Assembly (NCBI GenBank): GCA_947177675.1
Contig: CAMWVK010000069.1
Coordinates: 1 to 7,281, forward strand
Origin: an uncultured Mucispirillum sp.
Lineage (GTDB): Bacteria; Chrysiogenota; Deferribacteres; Deferribacterales; Mucispirillaceae
Length of the DNA stretch: 7,281 nucleotides
Direction of reading: 5' to 3'
Part shown: positions 1-7,200 of the stretch, in pieces
Position numbering within the stretch: the first letter of the stretch is position 1
Layout: each line of letters begins with the position of its first letter
The notes under the pieces: model-generated
The model's input: only the letters and a program-made list of their open reading frames with translations
What the model was told of the DNA's origin: nothing
Databases searched by the model: none
Position numbers and translations under genes: made by a program

Positions 1-2811
1 GAATTAAAGAGTAAAATTACAGGTGATATTTATACTGATAAGATAAGAAGATATATGCATTCTACTGATGGCAGCATTTTTAGAGTAGAGCCTGCATGTA
101 TAGTTTATCCAAAATCTAAATATGATGTAGTAGAAGTGGTAAAATTTGCAAATAAATACCAGCTTTCTATTCACAGCCGCGGTGCTGGCTCTGGTTTATG
201 CGGTGCAGCTATTGGCAGAGGAATAGTTATTGATTTTTGTAAATATATGAATAATTTTTTAGGCTATGAAAAAATTAGTGATACAGAAGGCACTTTTACT
301 TGTGAGCCAGGATATAAGTATGGTGAATTAGAAGTATTTTTAAAAGGCAGTTCAATGTGGTTTCCGGCTGCACCATCAAGTGGTGAATATGCAACTTTTG
401 GTGGAATGTATGGCACAAATGCAGGTGGTGGATATTCTGTTAAATATGGAAATGTGGCAGATTATATAGTTGATGCAGAAGTAGTTTTTCATGACGGTAA
501 TATAGATACTTTTTCAAATATAGCACATACTGATGTTGATAAATTAAGCCCTGAATTAAAAGAGCTTTATGATGTTTTACATAATAATCAGCAGGTAATA
601 AATGGCTCTTATCCGCCTATTAAGTGTAATGTAAGCGGTTATGAGTTAAGGGAGGCTGCTAGTGATAACTCGTTAAAACTTCATAAATTATTTGGGGGTT
701 CAGAAGGAACACTGGGAATTATTACTAAACTTACTTTCAGAGTAATTCGTAAAAAACCATATAATGCACTTGTTATTGCATATTTTGATAATAAAATAAA
801 CAGCTCAAAAGCAGCTCAGATTGGATTACAGTTTGAGCCTGCTGGTATTGAGATAATGGATAAATCTCTTTTAAATTTAGCAGTTACTCATGAGCCATCA
901 TTAGAAGGCAAACTGCCAACAGATGTTGATAATGTATTAATGTTTGAATTTGAAGGGGAAAGTATAGAAGAAGTCAGTAAATACTGCTGTGATACAGTAA
1001 AAGAAATAACTGAGAAAAGCTATGCAACCCAAGCATTTACAGCAGTTAGTGAAGAAGAAAAAGCAAGCTACTGGACAGTAAGAAAAGCTGCAGTTCCTAT
1101 CTTATATTTATTAAAAGGTAAAAAGAAAATCCTTGCATTAGTAGAAGATGCAGCAGTGCCAACTGATAAACTTGTTGAATATTTTGATGGACTTTATGAA
1201 ATATTTAACAGGCATAAAGTAGATTTCGTAAGCTATGGACATATTGCAAAAGGGCTTTTACATAACAGACCATTGCTTAATTTAAAAGACCCTTATGATA
1301 TTAACTTACTGAAAGTATTAGCAGATGAAGTATTTGAACTTGTACACAGATTAAACGGCACAATATCTGGAGAACATGGAGATGGCAGAATTCGTTCATA
1401 CTATATTAGTAAGCAGTATAATACAGAGCTATACTCATTATTCTTACGAGTAAAATCTATATTAGACCCAGATGGATTATTTAATCCAGAAATAAAAGTT
1501 ATAAACGACCCTGCTCAAATGACTAAACATTTAAGATATGGTGCTGATTATGGTGCCAGTGATAAAACATTAAATAAACAGCTTGTATGGGAAGAAGATT
1601 TTATTTTAGAAACAGAAAAATGTCATGGATGCTCAAAATGTACAACAGTTACAAATGCTACTAGAATGTGCCCTGTATATAAAGCATTAAGAGATGAAGC
1701 TGCAGCACCAAAAGCAAAAGCAAATATATTAAGAGGACTTTTAAGTAATGTAATAGATTCTGAAGCTGTGTATCAGGATGCATTTCAGTATGTAATAAAT
1801 CACTGTATAAACTGTGGAAGCTGCTCAAAAGAATGTCCTTCAAAAGTAAATATACCAAAACTTGCATTAGAAGCAAAATCAAGATATGCTGAAAAATTTG
1901 GTGTTTCAATGGATGCAAAATTAGTTACTAATTTTGAAATGGCAGGAAGAATAACTCATAAATTAAGTCCTGTAGTTTCTGCATTAATGGCACCAAAATT
2001 TATGCGTAATATTCTTAAATTGACAACAGGTCTTTCAAGTGATAGAAATTTTGTAAAATTTGCATCTAAATCATTATATGAAAGAGTAAACCAGACAGAA
2101 GGTAAAGGTGAAAAAATTGTAATGTATTTTGCAGGCTGCTACGCATCCTATATTAAACCAAAAATTGGAGAAAGCACAGTAAATGTGCTTAAAAAATTAG
2201 GATATAAAGTAGTAACACCTGTTCAGCACTGCTGCGGTATTCCGCATTTATCAAAAGGGCTTGCTAAAGATACACGCAATCAAATTAAAAAGAATTTAAA
2301 AGAATGGGGCAGCTTAATAGACAAAGTTGATTATATAGTTTCAGCATGTTCCAGCTGCACATTATCTTTAACAAAAGAATGGCTTTATTACCAAAATGAT
2401 GAAATCACTCAAAAGATTAGAGATAAGACTATTTTTATTATGGATTTAGTTGAAAAACATATAGATGAAGTTGAAGTTTTAGAAAATAATATAAGCCTTG
2501 GTTACCATATACCATGCCACATGAGACTATTAAAAAATCCTGCAAGCACTCAGAATGTTCTGAAAAAATTTAACGGTGTTAAAGTAGATGATTTAAAAAG
2601 TGGATGCTGTGGCATGGCAGGAAGCTGGGGTATGTCTGATAAAAATTATGATTTATCAATAAAAATAGGTAAACCTATGGTAGATAAATTAATGGCTTCA
2701 TCATGCAGTGCAGGTATTACTGAATGTCCAACATGTTCTATGCAGATGGAGCATTTAGGCAGTAAGGAAGTAATGCATCCTGTTGAGGTAGTAGATAAAT
2801 GTATAAGATAA
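1..2811 (+). CDS. FAD/Fe-S 2-hydroxyacid dehydrogenase (D-lactate / D-2-hydroxyglutarate dehydrogenase-like), 5' end cut by window
   Basis: Predicted to oxidise a 2-hydroxyacid such as D-lactate or D-2-hydroxyglutarate on FAD and pass electrons through Fe-S clusters to a respiratory acceptor; the exact substrate cannot be read from sequence. Residues are counted from base 1, giving 936 visible. An FAD-binding (PCMH, type 4) domain comes first, with SRGAGSGLCG at 59-68 and GGMYGTNAGGG at 134-144. GGSEGTLG follows at 232-239. The FAD-oxidase C-terminal domain has GHIAKGLLHNRP at 413-424 and GEHGDGR at 457-463. Two 4Fe-4S motifs follow (Cys541/544/547/557-Pro and Cys602/605/608/612-Pro). Two CCG cassettes of the GlpC/LutA/HdrB type close the protein (Cys713, 744/745, 783/786; Cys839, 869/870, 909/912). 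No membrane segment is visible. The frame is open from base 1, and its first codons (GDIYTDKIRRY) resemble the family's N-terminus, so ATG at 55 is internal and the start lies upstream. All cluster cysteines are present, so the enzyme looks intact. Confidence 0.9.
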   Translation, partial: ELKSKITGDIYTDKIRRYMHSTDGSIFRVEPACIVYPKSKYDVVEVVKFANKYQLSIHSRGAGSGLCGAAIGRGIVIDFCKYMNNFLGYEKISDTEGTFTCEPGYKYGELEVFLKGSSMWFPAAPSSGEYATFGGMYGTNAGGGYSVKYGNVADYIVDAEVVFHDGNIDTFSNIAHTDVDKLSPELKELYDVLHNNQQVINGSYPPIKCNVSGYELREAASDNSLKLHKLFGGSEGTLGIITKLTFRVIRKKPYNALVIAYFDNKINSSKAAQIGLQFEPAGIEIMDKSLLNLAVTHEPSLEGKLPTDVDNVLMFEFEGESIEEVSKYCCDTVKEITEKSYATQAFTAVSEEEKASYWTVRKAAVPILYLLKGKKKILALVEDAAVPTDKLVEYFDGLYEIFNRHKVDFVSYGHIAKGLLHNRPLLNLKDPYDINLLKVLADEVFELVHRLNGTISGEHGDGRIRSYYISKQYNTELYSLFLRVKSILDPDGLFNPEIKVINDPAQMTKHLRYGADYGASDKTLNKQLVWEEDFILETEKCHGCSKCTTVTNATRMCPVYKALRDEAAAPKAKANILRGLLSNVIDSEAVYQDAFQYVINHCINCGSCSKECPSKVNIPKLALEAKSRYAEKFGVSMDAKLVTNFEMAGRITHKLSPVVSALMAPKFMRNILKLTTGLSSDRNFVKFASKSLYERVNQTEGKGEKIVMYFAGCYASYIKPKIGESTVNVLKKLGYKVVTPVQHCCGIPHLSKGLAKDTRNQIKKNLKEWGSLIDKVDYIVSACSSCTLSLTKEWLYYQNDEITQKIRDKTIFIMDLVEKHIDEVEVLENNISLGYHIPCHMRLLKNPASTQNVLKKFNGVKVDDLKSGCCGMAGSWGMSDKNYDLSIKIGKPMVDKLMASSCSAGITECPTCSMQMEHLGSKEVMHPVEVVDKCIR
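2785..2788 (+). promoter_or_regulatory. Shine-Dalgarno for the exported TPR-like protein
   Basis: GAGG lies 10 bases before the ATG at 2799, inside the end of the dehydrogenase gene. It supports starting the next gene upstream of the dehydrogenase stop, giving a 13-base overlap and keeping the signal peptide. Confidence 0.5.
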
Positions 2812-4091
2812 CACTTACTTTTTTTTCTATACTGCTTTTTGCTTTTAACGGTTATAGTGCTGATAATAAAAGTAATAGTAATAGTAAAAAGTCAGAAACA
2901 GAAGTTAAAGCTCCAGATATGAGTTTTAATGATGATTATTTTGTAGGATTAAAAGCTTATGATGATGGTTTATATGATGTTGCAGAATCATGTTTTTCAA
3001 ACTATTTAAGCCATGAAAATAAGTCGCAGCAAGCAGGTTTTGCAACATACCTTTTGTATCAGGTATATATGTCGCAGGGGAATTATAAAGCAGCACAGTA
3101 TACTTTTACTCAACTTTCAAATTTTAAAGACAGCAGATTTAATAAACAAAAAATGCTTAAAGACCAAATGTTTATAGAAACAAAATTAAGCTGTGATGGA
3201 GCAAAAAATCTGCTTTTGATAAATCCTAAAAATGAATATCTTGAAGTATATGCAAAAAGCTCATGTATAGTTGATAAAAACATTACTAATATTTTAAGTA
3301 AAATTGATGTATCTTCAGAAACATTATATAGTGTTTTAGAAAGAGTGCAGAAAGATAAAGAGCTTGTTTTTTCTACCTATGATAACTTAAAACCAGAAAA
3401 ACGGACACCTAAACTTATGAATTTTTATGGTAAATATTTTTATTCAAATAATATGAAATCTGAGTTTTATGCTCTTTACAAAATATATCAAGACAGTGAG
3501 CTTGCTTCATTTGTCCTTGATGATATATGGAAAAGCGGTGATTACAAAAAATATATAACATCATTTAAAAAAGAAGTAAAAAATGATTATAAGCTTGATA
3601 AAGTAGTATATTGCAGAATGATAGAAGCATCTAATAAAGAAATGGTTAATTTTGACTGTGATTTAGTAGATAAATGCTTGGGAACAAAAAACCCTGATTT
3701 CAATAAGACAAAATTAGCATGCTATATGAGAAAAGAAGATAAAGACAAAATATCTTGGTTTATAGGCACATTAACTGTTCAGGATACTTTAAAACTCTGC
3801 GAATATAATAAATATATTATTGGCAAAAAATTATATGATATTAAGTTTTTAAATAAATTTGAAAAATGCCCAGATAAAGCATCTATGTATGAATCACTGC
3901 TTAAATTTAAAGATTATAATGCAGTAATTAAATTAGGCGGAAGTGGAAATAATCAGTTAGATATTGCTTATATGGCAATCGCTTATTATTATCTTGGCAA
4001 TAATGCTCAATATAATAATTATTTAAATAAATTAACAGATGTAGATTTATCTGGTATGGTAAAAAGAGAAGTAAGCAGAGGTAGCTTATAA
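2799..4091 (+). CDS. Exported TPR-like protein of unknown function, nine cysteines
   Basis: I do not recognise a named family. The first 21 residues look like a Sec signal peptide: Lys3, a hydrophobic core at about 4-16, and a likely cut after NGYSA (residue 21), although Tyr at -3 is not ideal. There is no lipobox cysteine, so a soluble periplasmic or peripheral outer-membrane location is likelier than a lipoprotein. A Lys/Ser/Asn-rich linker covers 22-40. Helical TPR-like repeats follow at about 44-77 and 80-111, and another near 386-414. The middle is lysine-rich and probably helical. Nine cysteines (65, 132, 156, 272, 287, 293, 308, 334, 357) are notable for an exported protein and might form disulfides. 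The start at 2799 is chosen because the next in-frame Met (41) would lose the signal peptide. The gene overlaps the dehydrogenase by 13 bases and the next gene by one. A scaffold or assembly role in the envelope is inference. Confidence 0.75.
   Translation: MYKITLTFFSILLFAFNGYSADNKSNSNSKKSETEVKAPDMSFNDDYFVGLKAYDDGLYDVAESCFSNYLSHENKSQQAGFATYLLYQVYMSQGNYKAAQYTFTQLSNFKDSRFNKQKMLKDQMFIETKLSCDGAKNLLLINPKNEYLEVYAKSSCIVDKNITNILSKIDVSSETLYSVLERVQKDKELVFSTYDNLKPEKRTPKLMNFYGKYFYSNNMKSEFYALYKIYQDSELASFVLDDIWKSGDYKKYITSFKKEVKNDYKLDKVVYCRMIEASNKEMVNFDCDLVDKCLGTKNPDFNKTKLACYMRKEDKDKISWFIGTLTVQDTLKLCEYNKYIIGKKLYDIKFLNKFEKCPDKASMYESLLKFKDYNAVIKLGGSGNNQLDIAYMAIAYYYLGNNAQYNNYLNKLTDVDLSGMVKREVSRGSL
4077..4082 (+). 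promoter_or_regulatory. Shine-Dalgarno for the membrane-anchored TPR protein
   Basis: AGAGGT sits 8 bases before ATG 4091, within the last codons of the preceding gene. Together with the TAATG stop/start overlap it points to coupled translation of the two TPR-like proteins. Confidence 0.5.
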
Positions 4092-4834
4092 TGTGGAAAA
4101 TTGCTGTGGGTGTTTTGCTTATAGTTGGCGGTATAGTATTCAGCGGTTATAAATATTTTACTGGTGAAGAAAATAAGCTTTATGAACAGGCAAAACAGCT
4201 GGAAGCAGAAGGTAAGATATATGAAGCTCATGATACTATTGTAAAAGCTTTACAGCTTAATCCTACTAACAGGAAAATTATAGCATATAAATCAAAGCTT
4301 TTTGTAATAGTTGACAGCGATACAAAATTAAAAAATGCAGTATCATACAGAAACGATGCTGTGCGTGCAATGGATAGAGGCGATTATGTTGATGCTGCTG
4401 AAAAGCTTGATAAAGCTAATACATTAGTATATGAAATTTTTCCATCCTCACCAGTTTATAAAAAGGCAGAAGAATTACAGGCTCAAATCTTAAAAGATAC
4501 TGAAAGACTAAAAAGAGAGCTGCCTGAAAGATATTATAACAGAGCAAAAGAGCTTGCAAATAATGGAGAATATGAAAGAGCATATAATGCTTTATTATAT
4601 ATTAAACAGCCAAACAGTAAAATTATAGAGTTAATGGACCAGCTTGCTTATCAGATAGGCAATGATAAAATGGCAGAAATAGAAAGAGATGCTAGCCCAA
4701 CAGCATTTTTAATACGAGATGCTATAAGCTGGTATAATCAAATAAGCAGTAGCTCGCCTAATCAAATTGATGCAAAAATAAAGGCTGCAAATTTAAATAA
4801 AAAATTACAGGAAGTAGAGAAGAAAAATGAATAG
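4091..4834 (+). CDS. Membrane-anchored TPR-repeat protein of unknown function
   Basis: A 247-residue protein with no family I can name. Residues 4-20 form one glycine-rich hydrophobic helix, read as an uncleaved inner-membrane anchor or signal-anchor because no convincing signal-peptidase site follows. TPR-like helix pairs follow at about 28-60 (YEQAKQLEAEGKIYEAHDTI, then an LNP turn), 85-118 (RGDYVDAAEKLDKA) and 147-180 (YYNRAKELANNGEYERAYNA). A charged helical tail covers about 195-247. There are no cysteines, unlike its upstream neighbour. The soluble part probably faces the periplasm, but flanking charges (Lys3 versus Lys21) do not settle topology. TPR domains usually bind other proteins; no enzymatic motif is seen. 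The ATG shares its A with the stop of the preceding gene, and the 3' end overlaps hldE by 8 bases. A partnership with the exported TPR-like protein is inferred from adjacency and architecture. Confidence 0.8.
   Translation: MWKIAVGVLLIVGGIVFSGYKYFTGEENKLYEQAKQLEAEGKIYEAHDTIVKALQLNPTNRKIIAYKSKLFVIVDSDTKLKNAVSYRNDAVRAMDRGDYVDAAEKLDKANTLVYEIFPSSPVYKKAEELQAQILKDTERLKRELPERYYNRAKELANNGEYERAYNALLYIKQPNSKIIELMDQLAYQIGNDKMAEIERDASPTAFLIRDAISWYNQISSSSPNQIDAKIKAANLNKKLQEVEKKNE
4809..4823 (+). promoter_or_regulatory. Purine-rich ribosome-binding region for hldE
   Basis: AGGAAG (4809-4814) and AGAGAAGA (4816-4823) precede the ATG at 4827, inside the end of the upstream gene. Either could pair with 16S rRNA; the second is close to the start and the first is the better match at a long spacing. 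Confidence 0.4.
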
Positions 4835-6248
4835 ACTATTATCAGATTTAGATTTTAGTAAGGCAAAGGTTCTAATAGCAGGCGATATGATGCTTGATAG
4901 ATATTACTATGGCAGTGTATCAAGAATATCTCCAGAAGCACCTGTTCCTGTTATAAATGTTAAATCAGAAATTTATACTCTTGGTGGTGCTGGTAATGTT
5001 GTAAATAACATAAAAGGGCTTACTGCAGACTGCACTATTATAGGAGCAGGCAAAAAAGATGATGAAGCTGGCAGACTTTTAAATAATTTATTTGATAATA
5101 TTCAAGCTAAATCTTTTTTTATTAATGCAGATATGCCAACTATTTCAAAATTAAGAGTAATAGGTGGTAAACAACAGATAGCAAGGCTTGATTTTGAAGA
5201 TATTCATCCTTTTAGTGAAAAAATGAATAATCAAATCAAATCTATATATGAAAGCCAGCTTGAAAGCCATAATGTAGTTATTATTTCAGACTATGGTAAA
5301 GGTGTATGTTCTAATGAAATATGCTCTTTTATTATAGAAAAAGCTAACGCTCAAAATAAAAAAGTATTAATAGACCCAAAAGGCAGTAACTGGGATAAAT
5401 ATAGTAATGCTTATCTAATAACTCCAAATGTAAAAGAATTAAGTGAAGTATGCGGGTGTGAAATAGAAAATGAAGATGAGCCTGTTATAAAATACGGCTC
5501 AATTATTAGAGAAAAATATAATCTTACATACCTTATTGTTACAAGAAGTGAAAAAGGTATTACAATAATAGGCAAAGACCATATAAAAACTATTCCAACT
5601 CAAGCAATGGAAGTTTTTGATGTTTCTGGTGCTGGTGATACTGTTATATCTAGTATTGCTGTATTTTTAGGCTTAAATTTAAATATTGATGATGCTGTAT
5701 ATCTTGCAAATGCAGCAGCAGGTGTTGTTGTTGGAAAACTTGGAACTGCACCTATCACTTTATCAGAACTTCATTATTCATTAAGTGGATTTAGAAGCTC
5801 AAAAGTTGTTTCTTATAACCATATTGCAGATATTATTAAAAGAGAAAAATCATTTTGTAAAAAAATAGTTTTCACAAACGGCTGTTTTGATATTCTGCAC
5901 AGAGGGCATATCACTTATTTAAAATATGCTAAATCATTAGGTGATATACTTGTTTTAGGATTAAACAGTGATGATTCTGTTAGAAGATTAAAAGGTCCTG
6001 AAAGACCAGTAAATAATGAGCAGGACAGGGCAGTAGTTTTAGAAGCATTAGAGTGTATTGATTATATTGTTATTTTTGAAGAAGATACACCAATTAATTT
6101 AATAAAAAATGTTATGCCTGATATATTAGTTAAAGGCGGCGATTATAAAGCAGAAGATGTTGTTGGTAAAGAATATGCAGGCAGAGTTGAAATTATAGAT
6201 TTTGTTGAAGGATATTCTACAACATCAACTATTAATAAATTAAAATAG
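4827..6248 (+). CDS. hldE: Bifunctional D-glycero-beta-D-manno-heptose-7-phosphate kinase / heptose 1-phosphate adenylyltransferase
   Basis: HldE acts twice in cytosolic ADP-heptose synthesis. It phosphorylates D-glycero-D-manno-heptose 7-phosphate at C1 and, after GmhB removes the 7-phosphate, transfers AMP from ATP to give ADP-D-glycero-D-manno-heptose. The N-terminal PfkB/ribokinase domain (about 1-315) shows GDMMLDRYYYG near the start, the GGAGNV substrate loop, SDYGKGV, DPKG, TPNVKEL, and DVSGAGDT at 265-272 with catalytic Asp271. The C-terminal nucleotidyltransferase domain (about 345-473) has FTNGCFDILHRGH with the HxGH motif at 358-361, then LKGPERPVN, VKGGDY and the terminal GYSTTSTI signature. 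At 473 residues it is close to the E. coli enzyme (477), so both domains are complete and fused, not split as in hldA/hldC organisms. It overlaps the upstream TPR gene by 8 bases and is followed 10 bases later by hldD, the next enzyme in the pathway. Confidence 0.96.
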   Translation: MNRLLSDLDFSKAKVLIAGDMMLDRYYYGSVSRISPEAPVPVINVKSEIYTLGGAGNVVNNIKGLTADCTIIGAGKKDDEAGRLLNNLFDNIQAKSFFINADMPTISKLRVIGGKQQIARLDFEDIHPFSEKMNNQIKSIYESQLESHNVVIISDYGKGVCSNEICSFIIEKANAQNKKVLIDPKGSNWDKYSNAYLITPNVKELSEVCGCEIENEDEPVIKYGSIIREKYNLTYLIVTRSEKGITIIGKDHIKTIPTQAMEVFDVSGAGDTVISSIAVFLGLNLNIDDAVYLANAAAGVVVGKLGTAPITLSELHYSLSGFRSSKVVSYNHIADIIKREKSFCKKIVFTNGCFDILHRGHITYLKYAKSLGDILVLGLNSDDSVRRLKGPERPVNNEQDRAVVLEALECIDYIVIFEEDTPINLIKNVMPDILVKGGDYKAEDVVGKEYAGRVEIIDFVEGYSTTSTINKLK

Positions 6249-6251
6249 GAG
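6247..6251 (+). promoter_or_regulatory. Strong Shine-Dalgarno for hldD
   Basis: AGGAG overlaps the last two bases of the hldE stop codon and lies 7 bases before ATG 6259. It is the best ribosome-binding site in the window and fixes the hldD start. Confidence 0.8.
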
Positions 6252-6258
6252 CATTAAT

Positions 6259-7200
6259 ATGGTAATAGTAACTGGTGGAGCTGGATTTATAGGTTCAAAT
6301 ATTGTTAAAGGCTTAAATGACAGAGGTATTGATAAAATAATAATTGTTGATAATTTATTCAATGCATCTAAACATAAAAATTTAAATAAAATAAAATTTT
6401 ATGATTATATAGATAAAACTGATTTTAATATAGCAGAATTTATTGCAAAGAATGATGTGAAAGCAGTTTTTCATCAAGGAGCATCATCTAATACTATGGA
6501 AACAGATGGTAAATATATGATGAAAAATAACTATGAATGCTCAAAAGATACTTTTAATGTATGCCAGCAGCATAATGTGCGTCTTTTTTATGCATCAAGT
6601 GCATCTGTATATGGTAATGGTGATAAAGGATTTATTGAAAAAGAAGAATGCGAATATCCACTAAATGTATATGCTTTTAGTAAATATCAGTTTGACAGAT
6701 ACTTAAACCAGCATTTTGCAGATGTTTCAAGTCAGGTTGTAGGACTTAGATATTTTAATGTCTACGGTCCGCAGGAAAATCATAAAGGTAAAATGGCATC
6801 AGTTGCTTTCCATATGTTTAATCAAATTAAAAATAATGAGCCTATGAAACTTTTTGAAGGCAGTGAAAATTTCAGAAGAGATTTTATATATGTAGATGAT
6901 GTTGTGTCAGTTAATATGTTTTTCTTTGATAATCCAGATAAATCAGGCATATTTAACTGTGGAACAGGTCATGCAGAAAGCTTTTGTGAAATATCTAATG
7001 CTTTAAAAGAAAAATATACAGATGCAAAAGTTGAATATATACCATTTCCTGACAGCTTAAAAGGCAAATATCAAACATTTACAGAAAGCGACATTACAAA
7101 ACTTCGTAATGCAGGATATGATAAACCGTTTACTAGTCTTAAAACAGGTACATTAAAATATGCTGACATATTAGAGCAAAGTGGTGGATATATTATTTAA
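6259..7200 (+). CDS. hldD: ADP-L-glycero-D-manno-heptose 6-epimerase
   Basis: HldD inverts C6 of ADP-D-glycero-D-manno-heptose to give the L-glycero form used by heptosyltransferases to build the LPS inner core. It is an extended short-chain dehydrogenase/reductase that uses bound NADP(H). Visible features are the Rossmann motif GGAGFIGSN at 6-14, a VDNL stretch after the second strand, DGKYMM, the catalytic Tyr138-xxx-Lys142, and RYFNVYGP followed by HKGKMAS with Lys176, matching the second catalytic base (Lys178 in E. coli). LFEGSENFRRDFIYVDDV and the C-terminal YIPFPDSLKGKYQ and AGYDKPF blocks are also typical of HldD. The length, 313 residues against 310 in E. coli, shows a complete protein. 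It follows hldE after 10 bases, and its stop overlaps the next start as TAATG. Generic NAD-dependent epimerases lack these HldD-specific blocks, so the assignment is firm. Confidence 0.96.
   Translation: MVIVTGGAGFIGSNIVKGLNDRGIDKIIIVDNLFNASKHKNLNKIKFYDYIDKTDFNIAEFIAKNDVKAVFHQGASSNTMETDGKYMMKNNYECSKDTFNVCQQHNVRLFYASSASVYGNGDKGFIEKEECEYPLNVYAFSKYQFDRYLNQHFADVSSQVVGLRYFNVYGPQENHKGKMASVAFHMFNQIKNNEPMKLFEGSENFRRDFIYVDDVVSVNMFFFDNPDKSGIFNCGTGHAESFCEISNALKEKYTDAKVEYIPFPDSLKGKYQTFTESDITKLRNAGYDKPFTSLKTGTLKYADILEQSGGYII

Noticed and set aside
1661..1918. Antisense open frame of 85 codons
   Set aside because: It lies wholly within the Fe-S region of the dehydrogenase, is a leucine-rich low-complexity translation produced by antisense lysine/alanine codons, and has no domain or plausible ribosome-binding context.
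4019..4231. Antisense open frame of 70 codons across the junction of the two TPR-like genes
   Set aside because: Both sense genes are well supported by a signal peptide, TPR-like pattern and coupled junction; the antisense translation is a Phe/Leu-rich shadow of AT-rich codons.
5114..5120. T7 run in hldE as a possible terminator or slippage site
   Set aside because: There is no GC-rich hairpin before it, it lies inside a conserved enzyme domain, and runs of this length are expected in such AT-rich DNA.
6249..6258. Internal promoter or terminator between hldE and hldD
   Set aside because: The gap is only 10 bases and is fully accounted for by the hldD ribosome-binding site and spacer.
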